Source of the DNA: an uncultured Ruminococcus sp.
GTDB lineage: Bacteria > Bacillota > Clostridia > Oscillospirales > Ruminococcaceae
Assembly (NCBI GenBank): GCA_946186215.1
Contig: CAMHMM010000146.1
Coordinates: 1-5,474 of the forward strand
Reading direction: 5' to 3'
Length of the DNA: 5,474 bases
Made by a program: the position numbers and the translations under genes. The notes under the pieces are model-generated. The model was not told where the DNA came from. It ran no database searches and worked only from the letters and a program-made list of their open reading frames with translations. Positions 1 to 5,473 of the stretch are shown here, piece by piece. Every line of letters begins with the position of its first letter. The first letter of the stretch is position 1.

Positions 1-1
1 G

Positions 2-415
2 CTTGCGATACTCGGCGAGCTCCATCCCGAAACACTTGCTGCCTATGAGATCGGTACAAAGGCATATGCGGCAAAGTTCAATATCCCCGAGCTGTTTGCG
101 GCATCTGCGGAAAAGGTATACAAGCCTCTTCCCAAGTTCCCCGCCACCACAAGAGACCTTGCTGTGGTATGCGATGATGATATCCCCGTTGCAGAGCTTG
201 AAAAAGCTATTTCCGAGGGTATCGGCAAGATACTCGAGACCATAAAGCTTTTCGATGTTTACAAGGGAGAGCAGATCGAGAAGGGCAAGAAGTCTGTTGC
301 GTTCAGCATCTCCATGCGTTCACATGAGGGCACCCTCACGGATGATCAGGCCGATTCTGCAATGAAGAAGGCACTGAAAAAGCTCAACGATATGGGCGCT
401 TCCATAAGAGGCTGA
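2..415 (+). CDS. pheT: Phenylalanine--tRNA ligase beta subunit, C-terminal part (5' truncated)
   Basis: This is the last 137 residues of the beta subunit of the cytoplasmic alpha2-beta2 phenylalanyl-tRNA synthetase, which charges tRNA-Phe. The gene runs off the left edge; the full family length is about 800 residues, so only the end is visible. The first ~40 residues (start LAILGELHPE, then YEIGTKAYAAKFNI) match the end of the synthetase-like core. From about residue 42 to the end is the FDX-ACB anticodon-binding domain, recognisable by PKFPATTRDLAVV near residues 44-56, then LFDVYKGEQI and the SFSIS-like strand followed by RSHEGTLTDDQ. The frame ends with TGA at 413-415. No frameshift is seen. 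pheS would be expected further left, outside the window. The identification rests on strong motif recognition and is close to certain. Confidence 0.95.
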   Translation, partial: LAILGELHPETLAAYEIGTKAYAAKFNIPELFAASAEKVYKPLPKFPATTRDLAVVCDDDIPVAELEKAISEGIGKILETIKLFDVYKGEQIEKGKKSVAFSISMRSHEGTLTDDQADSAMKKALKKLNDMGASIRG

Positions 416-449
416 TTAAGTAAACGATCTGACACAATAAGGAAAACAC

Positions 450-488
450 GAGCCATAGTTGCCGGCTAAGCGCCGGATACTATGGCTC
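450..488. terminator. Long inverted repeat between pheT and the phosphatase gene (possible terminator)
   Basis: A perfect 10-bp outer stem (GAGCCATAGT at 450-459 with ACTATGGCTC at 479-488) encloses a 2x2 internal loop and a 5-bp GC-rich inner stem (CCGGC at 462-466 with GCCGG at 472-476) around a 5-base loop. It lies 34 bases after the pheT stop. On the plus strand it is not followed by a U-run (next bases ATGTAATATC), so it is a poor classical terminator for pheT. On the minus strand it is followed by GTGTTTTCCTT, which looks more like a terminator tail, yet no minus-strand gene reads into it. It could terminate pheT weakly, block antisense transcription, or be a structured leader of the next gene. 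Confidence 0.5.
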
Positions 489-506
489 ATGTAATATCTG
501 TTATGT

Positions 507-513
507 AAGGAGA
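507..513 (+). promoter_or_regulatory. Ribosome binding site of the phosphatase gene
   Basis: AAGGAGA sits 9 bases before the ATG at 523 and fixes that ATG as the start. No convincing -35/-10 promoter pair was found in the 107-base gap before the gene. Confidence 0.8.
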
Positions 514-522
514 ATACAGAAA

Positions 523-1086
523 ATGAGTTCTCTTTTTCGGTCAACGCTGAATACAAGAGTGCTGCCTGTGGGCGGGATGCGCTATATCAGGAGTGACCTT
601 CCGCGGAAGCTCACCGATGATGAAGTGCGGTGGCTGCTTGATAATAATGTTACGACCATTGTTGATCTGCGCGAAGAGAAGGAATATACCGCAAAGCCCT
701 GCCGTCTTGAGAATGAAAAGGACTTTGTCTACTATCATATGCCGGTTACGGGCGGCGGTGATGTGCCGTGCAGTCCCGAAGCGGTCGCCGATTCGTATAT
801 CGGCATGATAGATAAGCAGATGGACAGGATAATTGACACGATCATGAGCGCCAGCAGCAATGTAATGTACTTCTGCAATGCGGGAAAGGATCGCACAGGC
901 GTTGTCTCTGCGATAATACTCAGACGGTTAGGCTTTGAGGACAAAGTGATCATTGATGATTATATGAAAACAAAGGATAACATGATTGATGTCCTCACCG
1001 CATATGTCAGGGAGCATCCCGAAGTGGATATCAACACTATCGTTCCAAATGAGGAAAATATCAGAAGGGTTCTGGAGAAAATATAA
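523..1086 (+). CDS. Tyrosine-protein phosphatase / dual-specificity phosphatase-like protein (CX5R family)
   Basis: A 187-residue cytosolic protein with no signal peptide or membrane segment. The signature is the cysteine phosphatase P-loop CNAGKDRTG, with catalytic Cys118 and phosphate-binding Arg124. The AGKDRTG form is typical of the bacterial tyrosine/lipid phosphatase group that includes mycobacterial PtpB (Pfam Y_phosphatase3-like). Upstream, YIRSDLPRKLTDDE (21-34) and TIVDLREEKEY (45-55) match the family's N-terminal RSD...L and DLR elements. It should hydrolyse phosphotyrosine or a related phosphomonoester such as a phosphoinositide; the substrate cannot be read from sequence. The usual His before the catalytic Cys is Phe117. 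The gene stands alone, after a hairpin and before a terminator, convergent with the redox operon, so context gives no clue to its target. Family assignment is firm; physiological role is unknown. Confidence 0.85.
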   Translation: MSSLFRSTLNTRVLPVGGMRYIRSDLPRKLTDDEVRWLLDNNVTTIVDLREEKEYTAKPCRLENEKDFVYYHMPVTGGGDVPCSPEAVADSYIGMIDKQMDRIIDTIMSASSNVMYFCNAGKDRTGVVSAIILRRLGFEDKVIIDDYMKTKDNMIDVLTAYVREHPEVDINTIVPNEENIRRVLEKI

Positions 1087-1090
1087 CAGC

Positions 1091-1131
1091 AAAGAATAAA
1101 ACGGGCTTCATGAGAGATCTCATGAAGCCCG
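1091..1131. terminator. Bidirectional intrinsic terminator between convergent genes
   Basis: A perfect 13-bp stem (1102-1114 with 1119-1131, CGGGCTTCATGAG and its complement) closes a 4-base loop. On the minus strand the stem is followed at once by TTTTATTCTTT (complement of 1091-1101), a good U-tract, making this the end of the minus-strand redox operon 18 bases after its last stop codon. On the plus strand the stem starts 15 bases after the phosphatase stop and is followed by the weaker CCGTGTTTGTTT, so it probably also ends that transcript. Confidence 0.9.
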
Positions 1132-1149
1132 CCGTGTTTGTTTAACTTA

Positions 1150-2760
1150 TCAGTTGAACTTTCTTGCGTAGTCGGGGAGAAGCTTGGGAGATACGATATC
1201 TGTATCTATTCCAGCCTCGTGGCGCTTGCTCTCAAAATCATTTACATGAGAGAGTGTGAGCTTGCCGACTGTTACGCTCTTGAACTTGGCTGCAACGCTC
1301 TTGCCTGCATTTCTGCCGAATACGATAACATCGAGGAGAGAGTTGCCCATAAGTCTGTTTCTGCCGTGGATACCGCCGACAGCCTCACCTGCAACATAGA
1401 GGTTCTCAACGCCGCTCATGCCGTCGGGAGTGATGTCGATGCCGCCGTTCTGATAATGGAGTGTGGGATATACGAGGATGGGCTCCTTGCGGATATCGAT
1501 GCCGTACTCCATGAACATTCTCAGCATAGCGGGGATGCGCTTCTCGATAGTGCCCTCACCGTTCTTGATCTCGATGATGGGAGTGTCGAGCCATACGCCC
1601 TCTCCGTCGCCGGTCTTTATTCCCTTCTTGCGATCCTTGCACTCTCTGATGATGGAGGATGCACAGATATCACGAGTCTCCAGCGGATGCATGAATACTT
1701 CGCCGTCAACATTTACAAGCTTTGCGCCCAGAGAACGGACCTTCTCGGTAACGAGTGCGCCGAAGATCTGCTCGGGGAATGCTGCGCCTGTGGGATGATA
1801 CTGGAGAGAATCAGCGTAAAGGAGCTTTGCGCCTGCTCTGTATGCGAGAACAAGGCCGTCAGCTGTTGCACCGTAGTGGTTGGAGGTGGGGAAGCCCTGA
1901 TAATGAAGTCTTCCTGCGCCGCCTGTTGCGATTATAACAGTCTTTGCGCGTGCGACCATGAGCTCGCCGGTCTCCATATTCATGAGAACTGCGCCTGCTG
2001 CTGCGCCCTTGTCATCCTTGATGATCTCGATAGCGGCTGTGAAGTCGATAACGGGGATCTGGCGGTTGAGTACCTCGTCGCGGAGAGTCTTCATGATCTC
2101 AGCGCCGGAGTAGTCCTTGCAGGCATGCATTCTCTTTCTGGATGTTCCGCCGCCGTGAGTTGTTACCATAGTGCCGTCGGGCATCTTGTCGAACTCAACG
2201 CCGAGCTCATTGAGCCATTTGATAGCATCGGGAGCTTCGGTAACGAGCTTTGCAACGAGCTCGTGCTTGCCCTTGAAGTGACCGCCGCCGTATGCGTCGA
2301 TGTAGTGGATAGCAGGGGAGTCATTGGGCTTGTCTGCTGCCTGGATGCCGCCCTCAGCCATCATTGTGTTTGCATCACCGATACGCAGCTTTGTAACGAT
2401 CATTACATTAGCGCCGCCGTTGTGAGCCTCGATAGCTGCGGAAGAGCCTGCTCCGCCGCCGCCGATGATGAGTACATCCACATCATACTTTGGATGCTCA
2501 AGATCAATATCAGCGGGATTGATCCTGCTCTTGCCCTGAAGAAGGTCAGCAAGCTGGTGAGGTACCTTTTCACCCTTGTTGGGGCCTATCTTCAGCAGCT
2601 CGAACTCGCTCTCTATATAGTCGGGATGATAGGTCATCAGGACCTCATCCTTCTGCTCTGCTGTCATTCTTACAGGCTCAAATGCTGCATTTGCCTGACG
2701 ATTGGCTTCAACCTTTTTGAGAGACTCACGCATCTGGTCTGTAGTGTAAGCTTCGTACAT
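1150..2760 (-). CDS. Fumarate reductase/succinate dehydrogenase-type flavoprotein subunit (FrdA/SdhA-like)
   Basis: A 536-residue FAD enzyme, the probable catalytic subunit reducing fumarate to succinate (or a similar unsaturated dicarboxylate). Residues 95-124 form the Rossmann FAD site (DVLIIGGGGAGSSAA). The Frd/Sdh active-site set is present: YHPTG with His322 and Thr324, Glu339 and Arg342, Arg363-Asp364, His435 in LHYQNGG, VAGEA (456-460) and HGRNRL with Arg469. The residue matching the His that binds FAD covalently in classical FrdA/SdhA is Asn131 (ANTMMAEGG), so FAD is probably non-covalent. About 90 residues precede the FAD domain, and only ~45 follow the HGRNRL/FGRNAG region, so the usual C-terminal flavoprotein domain is missing. 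The ATG at 2760 follows GGGGAGG (2769-2775) by 8 bases and lies 15 bases after the upstream stop. It is the last operon gene, before a terminator. NadB-type or other fumarate-reductase-superfamily substrates remain possible. Confidence 0.88.
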   Translation of the reverse strand: MYEAYTTDQMRESLKKVEANRQANAAFEPVRMTAEQKDEVLMTYHPDYIESEFELLKIGPNKGEKVPHQLADLLQGKSRINPADIDLEHPKYDVDVLIIGGGGAGSSAAIEAHNGGANVMIVTKLRIGDANTMMAEGGIQAADKPNDSPAIHYIDAYGGGHFKGKHELVAKLVTEAPDAIKWLNELGVEFDKMPDGTMVTTHGGGTSRKRMHACKDYSGAEIMKTLRDEVLNRQIPVIDFTAAIEIIKDDKGAAAGAVLMNMETGELMVARAKTVIIATGGAGRLHYQGFPTSNHYGATADGLVLAYRAGAKLLYADSLQYHPTGAAFPEQIFGALVTEKVRSLGAKLVNVDGEVFMHPLETRDICASSIIRECKDRKKGIKTGDGEGVWLDTPIIEIKNGEGTIEKRIPAMLRMFMEYGIDIRKEPILVYPTLHYQNGGIDITPDGMSGVENLYVAGEAVGGIHGRNRLMGNSLLDVIVFGRNAGKSVAAKFKSVTVGKLTLSHVNDFESKRHEAGIDTDIVSPKLLPDYARKFN

Positions 2761-2768
2761 CTTAAATT

Positions 2769-2775
2769 CCTCCCC
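2769..2775 (-). promoter_or_regulatory. Ribosome binding site of the flavoprotein gene
   Basis: GGGGAGG on the minus strand, 8 bases before the ATG at 2760 and just after the stop codon of the iron-sulfur subunit gene (2776-2778). It confirms the start that includes the N-terminal extension. Confidence 0.8.
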
Positions 2776-3450
2776 TTACTGCTCAATGTCTCTGTTGTTG
2801 TAGCGTTCCTTGAGCTGATCGTCGGACTCTGCCATAAGAGTATCGAGGAACTCCTTGAAATCGCCGTTGTGTATCTCTTTTACCCTGTCCTCAAGATGCT
2901 GAGTCTTGGGCATGAGGTACTTGCCGTTGATACGCCTTGCAAGCATACCTACCTGAGGATGGGAGATGCCTGCAGGACATCTTGAAGAGCATACGCCGCA
3001 CATTACGCAGTCGAAGGACTCATCTGCGCACTTTGCGAAATCGCCTCTCTGAGCGTAAGCGATGTACTGCATAACATTGAGCTTCTGAGTACAAGCCTTT
3101 GTGCAGGCATTACAGCCTACGCAGGCATATATCTCAGGATAAAGCTGCATCATTACCTGCTGGTTGGTAGGAATGTTGTTTATATCGTAGACCTGCTTGA
3201 TAAGAGGGAAGAAGGGCAGTGTTGCGATATACATATTGTCCTGTACCTGTGTCTGGCAGGCAAGGCAGGTCATGAGCTCCTGCTTGCCCTTGATCCTGTA
3301 GATCGTAGCACAGGCACCGCAGAAACCGTTGCGGCAGCCGCAGCCTCTTACAAGCTTGTAGCCCGCATATTCCATAGCCTTCATTATCGTAAGGCTTGCA
3401 GGAACGGAGTACTGCTTGCCGAACAGAAATATATTAACCATGTTTTCCAT
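2776..3450 (-). CDS. Fumarate reductase/succinate dehydrogenase-type iron-sulfur subunit (FrdB/SdhB-like)
   Basis: A 224-residue electron-transfer subunit expected to pass electrons to the adjacent FrdA-like flavoprotein. The N-terminal half is a plant-type ferredoxin fold with a [2Fe-2S] motif: Cys37 and Cys39, then Cys44, Cys47, and Cys62/Cys65 in TCLAC. The C-terminal half holds two complete CxxCxxCxxxC motifs (Cys110-113-116-120 and Cys148-151-154-158, the latter followed by Pro), predicting two [4Fe-4S] clusters. Classical SdhB/FrdB carries a three-Cys [3Fe-4S] site at the second position, so this subunit differs there, resembling HdrC/GlpC-type dicluster domains. No membrane helix is seen. 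Start choice: a GTG at 3459 is in frame but overlaps the GAGGAG ribosome site, while the ATG at 3450 sits 8 bases after it and is preferred; another ATG lies at 3441. The gap to the preceding gene is 16 bases. Confidence 0.87.
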   Translation of the reverse strand: MENMVNIFLFGKQYSVPASLTIMKAMEYAGYKLVRGCGCRNGFCGACATIYRIKGKQELMTCLACQTQVQDNMYIATLPFFPLIKQVYDINNIPTNQQVMMQLYPEIYACVGCNACTKACTQKLNVMQYIAYAQRGDFAKCADESFDCVMCGVCSSRCPAGISHPQVGMLARRINGKYLMPKTQHLEDRVKEIHNGDFKEFLDTLMAESDDQLKERYNNRDIEQ

Positions 3451-3458
3451 TATATCCA

Positions 3459-3464
3459 CTCCTC
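3459..3464 (-). promoter_or_regulatory. Ribosome binding site that decides the start of the iron-sulfur subunit gene
   Basis: GAGGAG on the minus strand lies 8 bases before the ATG at 3450. Its last G is also the first base of the in-frame GTG at 3459, so GTG cannot be served by this site. This argues for a protein starting MENMVN. Confidence 0.75.
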
Positions 3465-3466
3465 AA

Positions 3467-4294
3467 TCAATACTCGTTAGGAAGCTCGCTCAGCTGGTCA
3501 AAGCTGAATACGGGGCCGTCCTTGCAGACATACTTGTTGCCGATGTTGCATCTTCCGCACTTGCCTATGGCGCACTTCATGCGAAGCTCCATTGTGGTAA
3601 ATACATTAGTATCCACAAAGCCCAGCTCCTTAAGGCCTGCAAGTGTGAATTTGATCATGATCGGAGGTCCGCACATAACAACGGTCTTGTCCGTTGAAGG
3701 TGTAAGCTCCTTTACATAGTTGGGGATAAATCCCACATGACCGTCCCAGCCTTCCTGTTCGCGGTCGATGGTGAGGTTTACCTCTGTATCGGGGCAGCTC
3801 ATCCATTCATCGAGTATTTCCTGATAATCTACAAGATCTTCCTTGGAACGGGAACCGTATACGATCTGGACAGAGCCGTAATTCTCTCTCTTGTCCCTTA
3901 CATAGTTGATAACGGAACGAAGAGGTGCAAGGCCGATACCGCCTGCGATAAAGAGAAGATCCTTGCCCTTGAAGGTGGTCTCAACGGGAAATCCGTTTCC
4001 GTAGGGGCCTCTTACGGTGATCTGCTGTCCTACATCCATAGCGTGGAGCCATGTTGTGAGAGTACCGCATTTCTTAATGGAAAACTCCATAAATTCGGTG
4101 TTGGTGGGTGAGGATGTTATAGAGAACATACCCTCGCCTACGCCCGGCACGGAGACCATTGCGCACTGACCGGGAATATGCTCAAAAAGCTTCTTGCCGT
4201 CGGTGCCTACTACTCTGAAGGTCTTAACATCGGGAGTGTCCTGCCGTATGTCCGTAACCACGCCGATCTTGGGAATCAATGTTTCGTTGTGCAT
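3467..4294 (-). CDS. FAD/NAD(P)-binding electron-transfer subunit (HydG / AsrB / FlxA-like)
   Basis: A 275-residue soluble flavoprotein of the ferredoxin-NADP reductase superfamily, of the type found as sulfhydrogenase gamma subunit, anaerobic sulfite reductase subunit B and FlxA. It should oxidise NAD(P)H through FAD and a [2Fe-2S] cluster. Visible elements in order: FAD-binding barrel with PGQCAMVSVPGVGEG (41-55) and FSITSSP (57-63, replacing the RxYS of other members), GPYGNGFP (97-104), the nucleotide-binding AGGIGLAPLRS (117-127) and VYGSRSKEDL (145-154), CGPPIMI (208-214), and a C-terminal cluster site with Cys241, Cys246, Cys249 and Cys257 (MKCAIGKCGRCN...YVCKDGP). An upstream in-frame codon would start at 4333 inside the preceding gene; the ATG at 4294 is chosen because GGGGAGG lies 9 bases ahead and the protein then begins where the family does. 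It starts 4 bases after the preceding stop. NADH versus NADPH preference cannot be judged. Confidence 0.9.
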   Translation of the reverse strand: MHNETLIPKIGVVTDIRQDTPDVKTFRVVGTDGKKLFEHIPGQCAMVSVPGVGEGMFSITSSPTNTEFMEFSIKKCGTLTTWLHAMDVGQQITVRGPYGNGFPVETTFKGKDLLFIAGGIGLAPLRSVINYVRDKRENYGSVQIVYGSRSKEDLVDYQEILDEWMSCPDTEVNLTIDREQEGWDGHVGFIPNYVKELTPSTDKTVVMCGPPIMIKFTLAGLKELGFVDTNVFTTMELRMKCAIGKCGRCNIGNKYVCKDGPVFSFDQLSELPNEY

Positions 4295-4298
4295 AGGT

Positions 4299-5318
4299 TT
4301 ATTCCTCCCCGAAGGCCTTGATGACCTTGACAATATTCATTGAGATCGGACATCTCGACAGGCAGCGGCCGCAGCCTACGCAGCCGAATTCGCCGTTGTT
4401 GTTGTCGGGAAAATACACGAGCTTGTGCATGAATCTCTGTCTGAAGCGCTGCATCTGAGTGTTTCTCGAGTTTCCGTGTGCCATCTTTGTGAAGTCGGCA
4501 TACATACAGGAATCCCATGTTCTGTAGCGCTTGATGCCGTGACCTGTGTCATAGTCCTTGATATCATAGCACTGGCAGGTGGGGCATACAAATGTACAAG
4601 TGCCGCAGGCGAGACACGCCTCGGAGAGCTTTTCCCATTTTTCGGAATTGAATATTTCAAGAAGAGTATTCCTTCTGAAATAATCAGTGGTAACATTTGC
4701 GAAGGGAAGCTTTTCTGCTATCGCCTTGATCTGTGCCTTCTGTGTATCCACCTCGGCAGTGTCGCATTCCTCAAATAGTGCCTTGAAGGACTCGATGAAT
4801 GCTGTGCCCTTGTTGGTGTTTGCAGAGATATAAAGGTAATTGTCGGTGATCCAGCAGGCTGCATCTCCCTCAGGCTGAGCAGGATCTATACCGAAAGCAT
4901 TGCAGAAGCAGTTTTCCTCGGGAGCAGTGCAGGCAAGGGTGAGAACAGTTCCGTGCTCTCTTCTTGTTGCATAATAGCTGTCTATGGGATCGGCAAGGAA
5001 AACCTTGTCAAGTATCGTAAAGCTTCTTGCATCGCAGGCACGAACGCCGAATACCACGAAATCCTCGCTTTCGGCACGGTTGTCGATTACCTCAAATTCC
5101 ATGTCGTGCTTCTTGAAGTCGCACAGATTGGTGGTCTGAGGGAAGAAGAAGCCCTTTGCGCTCCTTACGGTATTGAGCTGGGAAGAAAGCTTCTTGCCGT
5201 CCTCCCACTTTTCATAGGATGCTCTGCCGTCCTTGCCGTCAACGGGCATATACAGCGTTTCTTTCTCTGCTACCTTGGCAAAGAAGCTGTCAAGCTCACT
5301 TACAGGAAGTCTGAACAT
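4299..5318 (-). CDS. 4Fe-4S dicluster electron-transfer subunit (HydB / AsrA / FlxB-like)
   Basis: A 339-residue soluble iron-sulfur protein of the family containing sulfhydrogenase beta subunit, anaerobic sulfite reductase subunit A and FlxB, normally paired with the FAD subunit encoded next. The N-terminal half carries family blocks GVRACDARSFTILDKVF (91-107), DPIDSYYATRRE (110-121) and an ACTAPEENCFCNAFG block with Cys130, Cys137 and Cys139. Two cluster motifs follow: Cys235-238-241-245, continuing into PTCQC (Cys248, Cys250), and Cys313-316-319-323 (CVGCGRCLSRCP). Between them is the conserved YRTWDSC...FRQRFMHK region (265-299). It should relay electrons between the FAD subunit and the Frd-like pair, or between these and an upstream partner. 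AGGAGG (5328-5333) lies 9 bases before the ATG, which overlaps the upstream gene's TAA by one base, suggesting translational coupling. Confidence 0.88.
   Translation of the reverse strand: MFRLPVSELDSFFAKVAEKETLYMPVDGKDGRASYEKWEDGKKLSSQLNTVRSAKGFFFPQTTNLCDFKKHDMEFEVIDNRAESEDFVVFGVRACDARSFTILDKVFLADPIDSYYATRREHGTVLTLACTAPEENCFCNAFGIDPAQPEGDAACWITDNYLYISANTNKGTAFIESFKALFEECDTAEVDTQKAQIKAIAEKLPFANVTTDYFRRNTLLEIFNSEKWEKLSEACLACGTCTFVCPTCQCYDIKDYDTGHGIKRYRTWDSCMYADFTKMAHGNSRNTQMQRFRQRFMHKLVYFPDNNNGEFGCVGCGRCLSRCPISMNIVKVIKAFGEE
4304..4310 (-). promoter_or_regulatory. Ribosome binding site that decides the start of the FAD/NAD(P)-binding subunit
   Basis: GGGGAGG on the minus strand, 9 bases before the ATG at 4294 and lying within the last codons of the preceding gene (stop at 4299-4301). 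It rules out the longer reading from 4333. Confidence 0.8.
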
Positions 5319-5473
5319 TATTCATTACCTCCTCTTGTATAAACTATGCCCGGCTCGCAGTCATCGAATGTATATGCGTTGAGCGGTGCTCTCGTCTCGG
5401 TATCCTCACCGGCCTGGAATTCGCCGTAGAATTCGTTGATATCCTTGATATACTTGCGGTTGATAAGGTGCAG
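5318..5473 (-). CDS. Unidentified protein, C-terminal 51 residues (5' truncated at window edge)
   Basis: An open minus-strand frame enters from the right edge and ends in TAA at 5318-5320, sharing its last A with the ATG of the next gene. The visible tail begins LHLINRKYIKDINEFYGEF and ends PGIVYTRGGNE; it is acidic and polar, has one Cys, and shows no cluster motif or membrane helix. The ribosome binding site of the next gene is embedded in its final codons (RGGNE). Its position makes it a likely first or earlier subunit of the same redox complex. In relatives of the neighbouring pair, HdrA-like, MvhD-like or other iron-sulfur proteins occupy such a place, but I do not recognise this tail and cannot name it. 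Confidence 0.75.
   Translation of the reverse strand: MHLINRKYIKDINEFYGEFQAGEDTETRAPLNAYTFDDCEPGIVYTRGGNE

Noticed and set aside
43..245. Short open frames on both strands overlapping the pheT end.
   Set aside because: They overlap clear FDX-ACB coding sequence in the correct frame and have no independent support.
459..497. Possible promoter for the phosphatase gene (TTGCCG at 459 with TACTAT at 478 or TAATAT at 492).
   Set aside because: Spacings of 13 and 27 bases between the hexamers do not fit a sigma-70 type promoter, and the first hexamer is part of the hairpin.
1138..2985. A 615-codon open frame on the plus strand running antisense through the flavoprotein gene and into the iron-sulfur subunit gene.
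   Set aside because: It mirrors the codon bias of the real minus-strand genes, spans a gene boundary, is unusually rich in Cys, Ala and Leu with no recognisable motif, and its start lies next to the terminator with no ribosome site. The minus-strand products are unmistakable.
3451..3459. GTG start at 3459 for the iron-sulfur subunit.
   Set aside because: The GTG overlaps the only good ribosome binding site (3459-3464); the ATG at 3450 has proper 8-base spacing.
4295..4333. Longer N-terminus for the FAD/NAD(P)-binding subunit, starting at 4333.
   Set aside because: The extra 13 residues overlap the preceding gene and have no ribosome site; the ATG at 4294 has GGGGAGG 9 bases ahead.
4376..4696. 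Second minus-strand open frame of 106 codons inside the dicluster subunit gene, and plus-strand frames at 4425-4778 and 4953-5342.
   Set aside because: All lie wholly or almost wholly within the well-supported 4299-5318 gene, lack ribosome sites and show no known motifs.
3467..5318. Reading the first pair as a genuine anaerobic sulfite reductase (asrA-asrB).
   Set aside because: No siroheme AsrC-type gene is present; the next genes are FrdB- and FrdA-like, so a sulfite reductase role is not supported by this window.
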